Source: Candidatus Gastranaerophilales bacterium | GTDB taxonomy: Bacteria > Cyanobacteriota > Vampirovibrionia > Gastranaerophilales > Gastranaerophilaceae | DNA: 8,651 nucleotides | NCBI GenBank assembly: GCA_944324205.1 | Contig: CALUVK010000057.1 | Span: forward strand, 1-8,651 | Reading direction: 5' to 3' | Shown here: one piece after another, positions 1 to 6,470 of the stretch | Numbering within the stretch: position 1 is the first letter of the stretch | Layout: every line of letters begins with the position of its first letter | Notes under the pieces: generated by a model | What the model was told of the DNA's origin: nothing | Seen by the model: the letters and a program-made list of their open reading frames with translations, nothing else | Databases searched by the model: none | Position numbers and translations under genes: made by a program

Positions 1-173
1 TTATAGCCAAAATTCTCTTTAAGAGTTTTCCAATAATTCAATGTCAAGATAATATCATAAAATCCGCAGGTAATAACTGATAATATTATCACTTTTGCAA
101 TTGGTGTTGTTTTAAAACACAAACTATTATCATTCTCTCTATAATTTTTCTTTACAATATCTATTAAAGCCAT
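1..173 (-). CDS. Partial small membrane protein (N-terminal 57 codons), cut by left window edge
   Basis: The minus strand is open from an ATG at 173 to the window edge, with an in-frame TAA two codons upstream that fixes the ATG as the first possible start. The visible product begins MALIDIVKKNYREND, then has a hydrophobic stretch around residues 27-45 (AKVIILSVITCGFYDIILT), and continues NYWKTLKENFGY. A hydrophobic helix ending in a T-C-G-F/I-Y motif resembles the first membrane segment of small DUF4234-like membrane proteins, but the match is only by eye and the rest of the gene is missing. It lies 63 bases downstream of the TPR-like gene on the same strand and could be cotranscribed with it. 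No strong Shine-Dalgarno sequence is visible. The coding call is fairly likely; the family is a guess. Confidence 0.6.
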   Translation of the reverse strand, partial: MALIDIVKKNYRENDNSLCFKTTPIAKVIILSVITCGFYDIILTLNYWKTLKENFGY

Positions 174-236
174 TCTTTAATTCTCTTACATATAAATTCT
201 CATTCTATAATAACAAACTATTAAATATATTACAAT

Positions 237-1466
237 TTACCAATAATATGGATATCTTCCAAAATAATAATCATAATATCTAGGCGAATACCATTGGTAA
301 TACCTTAACCGATTTTGTTCATTTAGCAAAGAATTTTGCTGTTGTAACAATAAATTTTGTTCCTCCAATCGTTTTGCTTCTATTCTTCTAGCATTTTCTT
401 CTGCTAAAAGTTTGTCCAAGGAAATTTGAGAAGCGTTAATATCAGAAAAGCATGCTATTAAATTATTCCCGGTATAACGCTTAATACACTCATTTGCAGA
501 TTCAAAGAACTCATCCTGTCGATTATCCCAATATATAACATCATCCTTCAAAAGTTCTGAATTACGTTTTCTTATTTTAGACCAATCAGGTTTTTTGCAA
601 TAATTGGTAATTTTCTTATACGCATTATCTATCTTTTGTTGTTCTATAGGAACAATAAGTTCATTAATCTTTTTTATCATAGGAAGTGCATTTTGTGTAT
701 AATATAAATTTTTAGCCTTATAATAATTAATAAGTTTTTCCTCCGGATTTGTAGTTGTATAAGCTAAGCGCATATAATTATTTGGCTCATTTGGATAACA
801 TTTTATAAGATTAGCAGCAGCTTTATATGCTTTTGCAGAATCTTTCATAACAGTATATGCTGCAAAAAGAATCTCTTGAGCCGCTCCAAAAAATTGCGAA
901 CTCTGCATAATTTTCCCTTCATATAAAACTGCATTTTTATAATCTTGCATATAAAAATAATTTTGGCCAATCTGAAATAATGCCCCGTCAAATATAGGAT
1001 TTTTATATTTCAAATACGGCAATAAAATTTTATTTGAATTTAAATAATCACCATTGCGCGAATATAAAACTCCAAGTTTATAATCTATCATTGGTTTTGC
1101 TGCAGGCTGCAATATAGCTTCATCTTTTAATTTCTTTGCATAGCTTAATGCTTTTAAATATTCACCTTTAGAATTATAAAAATCCATCAGCCTTATATAA
1201 TTAGGGATTAAATTAGGACAATATTTTTCGGCTTTTTCCCATTTACTTTTTAATATATATTTTTCATTTTTTTTAAGTTTCTTATATAGTTTTTGATCTT
1301 CTTTGGTTAATTTCTTTTGTTCTTCTTTATTCAATTGAATAAACGATACTTGCAAATCCTCAGATATTTTATAAAAATCCGCATAATCAGGAATAGATTT
1401 AACCGCGAAAACAAGCCCTGTACTAATAATAAAAACAATCAAAACTACTAAAAGCCTGCAACGCAT
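237..1466 (-). CDS. Secreted TPR-like helical-repeat protein with coiled coil and aromatic C-terminal tail
   Basis: This 409-residue protein starts with a clear signal peptide (basic MRCR, a hydrophobic core to about residue 20, probable cleavage near VFA-VKS), so it should be exported. Residues about 45-80 are very Lys/Glu-rich and helical. Residues about 85-255 look like degenerate tetratricopeptide repeats: helix pairs such as NYIRLMDFYNSKGEYLKALS, YKLGVLYSRNGDYLNSNKIL and LFQIGQNYFYMQDYKNAVLY, with the usual G/N-Y pattern. Residues about 351-387 form a Glu/Arg then Gln/Asn-rich coiled coil. The last 22 residues contain 10 Tyr, 2 Trp and 1 Phe. TPR proteins usually scaffold other proteins; no enzymatic motif is visible. 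It sits downstream of another small secreted protein on the same strand, which suggests a joint surface role. Function is unknown. The ATG at 1466 is followed at once by the signal peptide, which supports that start. Confidence 0.85.
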   Translation of the reverse strand: MRCRLLVVLIVFIISTGLVFAVKSIPDYADFYKISEDLQVSFIQLNKEEQKKLTKEDQKLYKKLKKNEKYILKSKWEKAEKYCPNLIPNYIRLMDFYNSKGEYLKALSYAKKLKDEAILQPAAKPMIDYKLGVLYSRNGDYLNSNKILLPYLKYKNPIFDGALFQIGQNYFYMQDYKNAVLYEGKIMQSSQFFGAAQEILFAAYTVMKDSAKAYKAAANLIKCYPNEPNNYMRLAYTTTNPEEKLINYYKAKNLYYTQNALPMIKKINELIVPIEQQKIDNAYKKITNYCKKPDWSKIRKRNSELLKDDVIYWDNRQDEFFESANECIKRYTGNNLIACFSDINASQISLDKLLAEENARRIEAKRLEEQNLLLQQQNSLLNEQNRLRYYQWYSPRYYDYYFGRYPYYW

Positions 1467-1501
1467 TATTTCACACTTCCCTATTTAGATTAATAATAGA
1501 T

Positions 1502-1530
1502 ATTTTAAAGCTTTTTAATCATAAAAACAA
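1502..1530 (-). promoter_or_regulatory. Candidate sigma-70-type promoter for the TPR-like gene
   Basis: Reading leftwards, TTGTTT (1525-1530) and TAAAAT (1502-1507) are separated by 17 bases and lie about 35 bases ahead of the ATG at 1466. The -10 matches the consensus in five of six positions; the -35 matches only in TTG. In such AT-rich DNA this could be chance, so it is a weak call. Confidence 0.3.
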
Positions 1531-1584
1531 GCCTTTATGCAACAGTTATATAACAATACTCTCAATACATCTGATAATCTCTAA

Positions 1585-2247
1585 TTAATCTAAAATCTTA
1601 ACACCGCAACCTGAACCTGTGCCATAATTATTTATTCTATATCCACTCCCAAATGGCCCTGAAAATTGAGTTATATTGCTGTTACCATATGTTGTTGGAT
1701 AAGGAGTATTTGCAAAACTTGAACCGGAAAAGAAAGGATCATTATCAATTGTTGGCGTAAATCCTGTCATTTGACCGTTAAAAAAATTGCCAATATTTCT
1801 TATCCATGAAGTTTTATAATTCTGTTTTGGTCTAGATAAAATAGCAGTTCTTACGTTATCATATCTTGTATTAATATCGCCCGGCTGAAGTGCCCCAAAG
1901 GCTTGCATTTCTAAACGTTCTAAACGTTCCAGATCGCTATCGCGAGAATATGTTTTATCAAGTGTATATTTTTCTAAAGCACTTAAATCATTAAAAGAAG
2001 ATGATGAAAAGTAATTTCTATTATTGAAAAACCTTCTTTTTGGATATGTATTATAAAACCCTTTTCTGTTATATCTCTGATTATATAACTTTGGATTACG
2101 ATAATTATGTCTATAATACGGAGAGTGACGGTAAGAGTTTCTTCCATAACAAGGAGTTCTGGTAACAACAGTTCTGGCTGCTTCTGATACAGGCACAATA
2201 GTCAAAGAAATTAATATTAAAATAAATAAACTAATTAAATGACGCAT
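1585..2247 (-). CDS. Small secreted Tyr/Arg/Asn-rich protein with a LERLERLE-FG motif
   Basis: This 220-residue protein has a typical signal peptide (MRHLISLFILILISL..., probable cleavage near SEA-ARTV), so it is exported. Residues about 33-80 are rich in Tyr, Arg and Asn with almost no acidic residues. Residues about 88-137 form the only conserved-looking block: LEKYTLDKTYSRDSDLERLE followed by RLEMQAFG and a short DINTRYDNVRTAI helix. From memory, a similar 'L/E-K-x-x-x-x-K-T-Y-x-x-D-x-x-x-R-L-x-R-L-E-x-x-x-F-G' block occurs in secreted proteins of Cyanobacteriota and Melainabacteria, where its function is not known to me. The C-terminal 80 residues are Gly/Ser/Thr/Asn-rich. There are only two cysteines (33 and 214), one near each end of the mature chain, so one disulfide is possible. 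Start is supported by a strong ribosome-binding site at 2253-2258. It lies 118 bases upstream of the TPR-like gene. Confidence 0.82.
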   Translation of the reverse strand: MRHLISLFILILISLTIVPVSEAARTVVTRTPCYGRNSYRHSPYYRHNYRNPKLYNQRYNRKGFYNTYPKRRFFNNRNYFSSSSFNDLSALEKYTLDKTYSRDSDLERLERLEMQAFGALQPGDINTRYDNVRTAILSRPKQNYKTSWIRNIGNFFNGQMTGFTPTIDNDPFFSGSSFANTPYPTTYGNSNITQFSGPFGSGYRINNYGTGSGCGVKILD

Positions 2248-2252
2248 AAAAA

Positions 2253-2258
2253 TCCTCC
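2253..2258 (-). promoter_or_regulatory. Strong Shine-Dalgarno site GGAGGA
   Basis: On the minus strand GGAGGA is followed by five T residues and then the ATG at 2247. This is a near-perfect site with good spacing and it confirms the start of the small secreted protein. It also shows that this genome uses Shine-Dalgarno initiation. A perfect 12-bp AT palindrome (2261-2272) lies immediately upstream. Confidence 0.8.
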
Positions 2259-2325
2259 AATAATAATTATTAAAAACTATTATTAAAGATTTTCTATTAC
2301 CTAAATAACTAATGGAACAGAATAA

Positions 2326-2339
2326 AATTCATAAGAATT
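2326..2339 (-). terminator. Weak AT-only hairpin after tsaC
   Basis: Just past the tsaC stop the minus-strand RNA can form AAUUC-loop-GAAUU (5 bp, 4-base loop) followed by a U-rich run. It contains only one G-C pair per arm, so as a terminator it would be weak; readthrough into the secreted-protein gene is plausible. Confidence 0.2.
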
Positions 2340-2354
2340 AAAATTTGAATACAA

Positions 2355-2933
2355 TTAAATCTCTATTTCGCCTTGACGGAAAATAATTGTTTTTCCATCC
2401 TTAAAACCTGCAACAGTAGAAGCTTTACCTTTTGCTTCACACCCATAGTCAGGAACTATCAAATCTACTTTCTCTCCAAGGTATTTTACAGCTTCATTAT
2501 AACTTAAGGCAGGAGGTTCACCGGATAAATTGGCACTGGTAGTTGCCAGAACATGACCTTCAACGCTTCTGCAAATTTTAGCAAAAGTATTGTTGTCAGG
2601 AATTCGCACCCCTACAGTTGGCAAAGATGATGTTATATAATCAGGAGTATTCTCTGATTTTTCTAAAACCAATGTTAGAGCTCCGGGGAAATATTTTTTT
2701 ATTAATTTCTGTGCTTCTTTTTCTATCGGCAATTTTAGATAATCAAAAAGATTATAAAACTCATCGCTCATCAAAATTAGCGGTTTTTTCCCGTCACGAT
2801 GCTTAATTTCATAAATTCGTTTCACTGCAATTTCACTGGAGGGAAGACAACCTAAACCCCAAACAGTATCGGTTACATAAGCAATTACACCATCGTTCTT
2901 TAATACATCGTTAACATTCTCAATCATAAGCAT
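2355..2933 (-). CDS. tsaC: L-threonylcarbamoyladenylate synthase, TsaC/YrdC type
   Basis: The product (192 residues) is a single-domain YrdC-fold enzyme. In this family the enzyme makes threonylcarbamoyl-AMP from threonine, bicarbonate and ATP, the precursor for t6A at position 37 of ANN-decoding tRNAs; it is cytosolic and essential in most bacteria. Visible hallmarks are TDTVWGLG (residues 21-28), the KHRDGKKPL nucleotide-binding strand (44-52) with the conserved Lys and Arg, FPGALTLVL (82-90), VGVRIPD (107-113), TTSANLSGEP (131-140) and the STV near residue 172. Length is typical of TsaC; the extra C-terminal domain of Sua5 is absent. A TAA stop lies just upstream in frame, so the start is the ATG at 2933 or the ATG two codons later at 2927; neither has a good Shine-Dalgarno. 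It is separated from the GH13 gene by a hairpin terminator, so it probably has its own promoter. Confidence 0.95.
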   Translation of the reverse strand: MLMIENVNDVLKNDGVIAYVTDTVWGLGCLPSSEIAVKRIYEIKHRDGKKPLILMSDEFYNLFDYLKLPIEKEAQKLIKKYFPGALTLVLEKSENTPDYITSSLPTVGVRIPDNNTFAKICRSVEGHVLATTSANLSGEPPALSYNEAVKYLGEKVDLIVPDYGCEAKGKASTVAGFKDGKTIIFRQGEIEI

Positions 2934-2996
2934 TTAACCGGTAAAAGTTTAATATAAAAACAAACCAGATACAAGCAGTTTATCAAATAGAAACAG

Positions 2997-3042
2997 AAAT
3001 CCGGATAGAAATGTAAAATACATTTTTAACCTACCCGGATTT
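2997..3042 (-). terminator. Rho-independent terminator of the GH13 gene, possibly bidirectional
   Basis: AAATCCGGATAG (2997-3008) pairs with CTACCCGGATTT (3031-3042) over 12 positions, 11 Watson-Crick plus one mismatch or G-U depending on strand: on the minus-strand RNA it is a G-U pair. Inside it, AAATGTA (3009-3015) pairs with TACATTT (3019-3025) around an AAA loop, giving a two-part stem with a bulge on one side. On the minus strand the downstream run is only moderately U-rich; on the plus strand it ends in six T, so it could stop transcription either way. It lies 26 bases past the GH13 stop codon. Confidence 0.65.
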
Positions 3043-3068
3043 TTTATGTTTTAGGATGCAAGAATTAT

Positions 3069-5339
3069 TTAAGATATCCTTTTTAAAATAATAAAACTGT
3101 TTGGAGCCAGAGACATTTCTTGTTCATCATGGTTAATCACCATTTCAGCATTAGTATACCCTGAACCGCCATATTCAACACTGTCGCTATTAAAAATTTC
3201 TACCCAATTGCTATCTTTTGGGAAACCTTCATAGCTATAACTATGAGAATGAAATCCTTGACCATAATTCTTAATAACAAGTAGTTCTTCATCACCAAGT
3301 TTTAAATGGTGCGTATGAACAAGATGGTAATTATCTTTATATGTACCTATCATTTCACCCTTTGCAAGAACTTCAGAGTTATCGAGAAGCTTTTTTAAAT
3401 CAGCATTAAATTTAACCATTTTTTGCTTCAAATCTTTATATCTGCCGCCCATTTCAATAGTATCAAGAACACTATCCCGTCTTGCTACAGCTTCTAAAGT
3501 ATCATATCCTTTCTCTTTTAAGATTTTTTCCTTTTCTGCAGGACTCGCGCTTCGCTTAGCTTTGTCATCAGAAAGTTCTCTAAAGAATTTAAAATATGAT
3601 AAATCTCCTTCATCATCCCCCTGAAAATACATTTTGGGCCCCGGTGTAGTCATGACAGTACCAAGCATTAATTTCTGCTTAGCAACAGCTGTTTCAAACA
3701 CATTAATTAATTCTTGTTTAGGAATAAATCTATTAATACCAAATGATAATTCTATGTCTTCGATATCATCATTTGACAAATAATCAATATCTCCTGACAC
3801 AACAAGCTCAGCTAAATCTTGTGCAGCATGCGCAGCACGTTGTCCTTTTTCTGCATTACTTTCGCCATCCACAGAAATAAATAGATTAAAATGTCTAGCC
3901 ATATATTTAGGAATAAACCTTGTACCATCTTCATTACCGATTTCGTCATGACTATAGCCATATTTCACACGATAGTGAGAAGTTTTAATGTAATTATCCA
4001 AATCTTGAAGCGCAAATGTATTAGGCTCTAAAACAGACCTTTCGACCGATTCTTTATACTGAGAGTCCCATTCACTATCAAAACCAATACTCCAAGGACT
4101 TGTTTTTAGCCCCTTTCTATTATTATCGACATTATGATCTACAAATTCTAACTGTTCGTCATGCGTAATAAATGGTGGTGCATAATAACTTGTGATAGCA
4201 TGGCGTTTATGTTCATGGTCTTCTGCTATCAAGAAAACTTCCGGAGCATGTTCATTCACTTCAACAGCAATCTGTCTCAACAGATAATCTGACCCAACCT
4301 TGTTAGTCAAATCAAAACGGATACCATCAACTTTAAATTCTTTCGCCCACCAAAGAGCAGCATTTGTCATCCAGTCTCTGACATACTTATTGTTTTCACC
4401 TTCATAGTTCAAAAGATTGCCAAATTCTCCTGAACCTTTAATGTATGGTCCTGTTTCACTCAAATAGTCACCATCTGGTCCCATATGATTTGGTACCATA
4501 TCAATAATTACATTTAGCCCTTTACCATGAGCATAGTCAATCAGTTCTTTTAACTGTTCAGCTGTACCTAAATTTTCATTAACAGCAAACTTGTCAACAC
4601 CATCATAACCCCATTGTTTAGAATACGCATTTTCTAATGGCATAAGTTCAATGGCTGTAGCCGTTCCTTTTTTTGCAATTGTATCAATTCTTGATTTTGC
4701 AGCTTCGAAAGTGCCTTCTTTGGTTAAAGTCGGAATATTAACTTCATCAATAACAAGTCTTTCCAGCCCTCTCAATGGTTCATTCGGCTTTCTTATAATT
4801 CTTCGGGGGTCTTTACCAGCTAACCAATCAGTATTCTTCCATTCATAATTTTCTGTATCATAAACAGAACTCCATCCATGAATATTTTCCTGCTTCTTAG
4901 AATATGGATCTTTTACCATATTTACATCATTATCTTTTGTAACAACGATATATCTATATTTGTCATTAGGTTTTGCATCTATATTGTTTGCTTCATAGAC
5001 ACCATCACCCAGATTTTCCATTGGATAAATTTTTGTATTTTCATCAGCAGGAGTAAGTTCTTTGCTGATACCCGCAGCAGCTGCTGCAGAAGTAAGACCT
5101 AAAACACCTACGATACGCTCCTTGATATTTCCAAGCTTACCTGCTGCTTTATCAGCAACTTCTACAAATACAGCCTTTGCATCAGGAAATGAAAACAATT
5201 TAAAATTTGTCTTTCCGGTTTTCTTCACATAATTAGCTCCCCAGCTGGCATGTTCTGCCCAGTTTCTTTTAAATGCGGGGGGTTGTTTTTGAACTTTGGG
5301 GCGGGGCGCCCATGTTACACCAATGTTTTCAACTTTCAT
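3069..5339 (-). CDS. GH13 alpha-amylase-family enzyme, GlgB/TreZ-like, cytoplasmic
   Basis: This 756-residue protein (from the ATG at 5339) belongs to glycoside hydrolase family 13. After an N-terminal extension of about 40 residues comes a CBM48-like beta domain (about 43-165) that ends with PYSKK. The catalytic barrel follows: WGYDGVDKFAVNENLGT (about 243-259), VIIDMVPNHMGPDGDYL (about 277-293), VDGIRFD with the expected nucleophile Asp343, FLIAED with the acid/base Glu373, and YSHDEIGNEDGTRF with the transition-state His464/Asp465. All three catalytic acids are present. The WGYDGV and DGDYL stretches favour malto-oligosyltrehalose trehalohydrolase; the IGFDSEW, SHDE and C-terminal EIFNSDSVEYGGSGYTN beta domain favour branching enzyme. 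The exact reaction is therefore open; glycogen or maltooligosaccharide metabolism is the safe statement. No signal peptide is present. Odd points are an Ala-rich insertion in the CBM48 domain and a GC-rich patch near the start. It follows era by about 60 bases and may be cotranscribed with it. Confidence 0.9.
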   Translation of the reverse strand: MKVENIGVTWAPRPKVQKQPPAFKRNWAEHASWGANYVKKTGKTNFKLFSFPDAKAVFVEVADKAAGKLGNIKERIVGVLGLTSAAAAAGISKELTPADENTKIYPMENLGDGVYEANNIDAKPNDKYRYIVVTKDNDVNMVKDPYSKKQENIHGWSSVYDTENYEWKNTDWLAGKDPRRIIRKPNEPLRGLERLVIDEVNIPTLTKEGTFEAAKSRIDTIAKKGTATAIELMPLENAYSKQWGYDGVDKFAVNENLGTAEQLKELIDYAHGKGLNVIIDMVPNHMGPDGDYLSETGPYIKGSGEFGNLLNYEGENNKYVRDWMTNAALWWAKEFKVDGIRFDLTNKVGSDYLLRQIAVEVNEHAPEVFLIAEDHEHKRHAITSYYAPPFITHDEQLEFVDHNVDNNRKGLKTSPWSIGFDSEWDSQYKESVERSVLEPNTFALQDLDNYIKTSHYRVKYGYSHDEIGNEDGTRFIPKYMARHFNLFISVDGESNAEKGQRAAHAAQDLAELVVSGDIDYLSNDDIEDIELSFGINRFIPKQELINVFETAVAKQKLMLGTVMTTPGPKMYFQGDDEGDLSYFKFFRELSDDKAKRSASPAEKEKILKEKGYDTLEAVARRDSVLDTIEMGGRYKDLKQKMVKFNADLKKLLDNSEVLAKGEMIGTYKDNYHLVHTHHLKLGDEELLVIKNYGQGFHSHSYSYEGFPKDSNWVEIFNSDSVEYGGSGYTNAEMVINHDEQEMSLAPNSFIILKRIS

Positions 5340-5345
5340 TTCAAA

Positions 5346-5351
5346 TCTCCT
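5346..5351 (-). promoter_or_regulatory. Shine-Dalgarno site AGGAGA deciding the GH13 start
   Basis: AGGAGA on the minus strand lies 6 bases ahead of the ATG at 5339. An upstream in-frame start at 5360 would add MCVRRFE but would place this site inside the coding region, so the start at 5339 (MKVENIG...) is preferred. Confidence 0.75.
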
Positions 5352-5398
5352 AACACACACTATTACATTATTAATAAAACATATGAAAAACTTTTTTG

Positions 5399-6295
5399 CT
5401 ATTGATCTTTGGATTTAAATCCAAAATTTTGAAGCATTTTATCTTTTTTTCTCCAATCTTTTTCAACTTTTACTTCCAAACTTAAAAATACCTTTTTGTC
5501 AGCAATTGACTCTAATTCAAGCCGTGCTTCCGTTCCTATTTTCTTCAATAAACTCCCTCCCTTTCCGATTAAAATACCTTTCTGGCTTTTTTGTTCGCAA
5601 TAAATTATTGCGTATATTTTATCTATCTCTTCTTTTTCTTCGTATTTATCAATTACTATAGCTACAGAATGCGGAATTTCATCCTGTGTGTTTATTAAAA
5701 TTTTCTCTCTTATAATTTCTTCTGCAACAGAGCGCATGCTCTCTTCTGTCACAATATCATCCGGATACATTTTTTCGCCGTCAGGAAGCCTTCTAAATAT
5801 ATTATCAAGAAGCGTATCCTTATTTCTGCCAGTTTTAGCAGAAATTCTTAATACTGGAATATTTTCATTAAAAAGAGTTTTATATGATATTAAATTTTCT
5901 TCAATTTTCTGTATATTTTTAATTTTATCAACTTTATTCATAACCAAGACCACTGGTATTTTACAATTTTTCAATATGTTTTCCACTATCCATCTGTCCC
6001 CCTTGCCGGCCGGTTCAGATCCGTCTACAAGAAATAATACTAAGTCCGCATCCGGAACTGCAATTTTTGCCTCGTCGAGCAAAAATTCGCCAAGCTTGTT
6101 AAGCGGTCTGTGCACTCCTGGAGTATCTACAAACACTATTTGCCCTCTATCTTCCGTTAATATACCCTTAATTCTCTTCCTTGTAGTTTGTGCCTTGTCT
6201 GTTGTTATTACAATCTTCTGTCCCAAAATCTGATTCAAAAGAGTTGATTTGCCAACATTAGGCCGCCCTAATATTGTTACAAAACCACACTTCAT
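5399..6295 (-). CDS. era: GTPase Era, 30S ribosome assembly
   Basis: Era is a GTPase with a C-terminal KH domain that binds the 3' end of 16S rRNA and assists 30S maturation, at the membrane-cytosol interface. From the ATG at 6295 the product is 298 residues, normal for the family. Counting from there: G1 GRPNVGKS (10-17), the switch region with TTDKAQTTRKRIKG (about 31-44), G3 DTPG (57-60), G4 NKVD (120-123), G5 SAK (152-154), KH loop GKGG (244-247) and the family-typical end VKVEKDWRKKDKMLQNFGF. The stretch VDGSEPAGKGDRW resembles cyanobacterial Era. An in-frame TTG at 6313, six codons upstream, is preceded by GGCGGA at 8 bases, whereas the ATG has no such site, so the true start may be the TTG (304 residues). 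The GH13 gene follows after about 60 bases with no visible terminator between them. Confidence 0.96.
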   Translation of the reverse strand: MKCGFVTILGRPNVGKSTLLNQILGQKIVITTDKAQTTRKRIKGILTEDRGQIVFVDTPGVHRPLNKLGEFLLDEAKIAVPDADLVLFLVDGSEPAGKGDRWIVENILKNCKIPVVLVMNKVDKIKNIQKIEENLISYKTLFNENIPVLRISAKTGRNKDTLLDNIFRRLPDGEKMYPDDIVTEESMRSVAEEIIREKILINTQDEIPHSVAIVIDKYEEKEEIDKIYAIIYCEQKSQKGILIGKGGSLLKKIGTEARLELESIADKKVFLSLEVKVEKDWRKKDKMLQNFGFKSKDQ

Positions 6296-6321
6296 AATTA
6301 TTAAGTATATCAAAAAATTAA

Positions 6322-6327
6322 TCCGCC
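6322..6327 (-). promoter_or_regulatory. Shine-Dalgarno-like GGCGGA ahead of a TTG codon of era
   Basis: GGCGGA on the minus strand sits 8 bases before the TTG at 6311-6313 and 26 bases before the ATG at 6295. The spacing fits initiation at the TTG but not at the ATG. Conservation in Era begins only around the ATG, so the site leaves the start undecided. Confidence 0.3.
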
Positions 6328-6344
6328 AAGTGGTTTTTTAAGTT

Positions 6345-6373
6345 TTGTAAACATAATATTTCTACAATATAAA
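6345..6373 (+). promoter_or_regulatory. Candidate promoter for the cell-wall hydrolase gene
   Basis: TTGTAA (6345-6350) and TATAAA (6368-6373) are 17 bases apart, matching the sigma-70 consensus in four and five of six positions. It would give a leader of about 105 bases before the ATG at 6487. A perfect TATAAT at 6398-6403 lies further down but lacks a good -35 box, so either could be used. The -35 overlaps the first copy of an 11-bp direct repeat. Confidence 0.35.
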
Positions 6374-6380
6374 TAGTAAA
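6353..6380 (-). promoter_or_regulatory. Candidate promoter for era
   Basis: Reading leftwards, TTTACT (6375-6380) and TATTAT (6353-6358) are 16 bases apart, matching the consensus in four and five positions. It would overlap the plus-strand promoter, so the two divergent genes might compete for polymerase. Base composition makes chance matches common. Confidence 0.3.
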
Positions 6381-6470
6381 CAATATTGAGAAAATTTTAT
6401 AATACAACCAGCTTTGTAAACATTTGTAAAAAAAGGGCAATTTTAATCTTATAAATAACTTTTTATAAAT

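Larger units (their letters stand above)
6344..6430. repeat. Direct repeats TTTGTAAACAT in the divergent intergenic region
   Basis: TTTGTAAACAT occurs exactly at 6344-6354 and 6413-6423, 69 bases apart, and a third partial copy TTTGTAAA begins at 6423, overlapping the last base of the second. They flank both candidate promoters between era and the hydrolase gene, as operator sites would. The low complexity of the region means coincidence is possible. Confidence 0.4.

Noticed and set aside
1983..2198. 71-codon open frame inside the small secreted protein gene, other frame
   Set aside because: It overlaps a gene with a signal peptide and a strong ribosome-binding site; its Ile-rich content reflects AT-rich out-of-frame reading.
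2261..2272. 12-bp palindrome TAATAATTATTA as an operator
   Set aside because: Pure A/T palindromes of this size are common by chance in such DNA, and no second copy is seen near other genes.
2618..2806. 62-codon open frame on the plus strand opposite tsaC
   Set aside because: Antisense to conserved TsaC residues, without a ribosome-binding site or similarity.
4651..5102. Two short plus-strand open frames opposite the GH13 gene
   Set aside because: Both are antisense to an intact GH13 domain and show no protein-like features.
5688..6233. 181-codon open frame on the plus strand, opposite era
   Set aside because: It is exactly antisense to well-conserved Era motifs, and its Ser/Ile/Leu-rich product looks like a complement-strand artefact with no recognisable domain.
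6398..6403. Perfect TATAAT as the main promoter of the hydrolase gene
   Set aside because: No acceptable -35 box at 16-18 bases upstream; kept only as an alternative to the better-paired promoter at 6345-6373.
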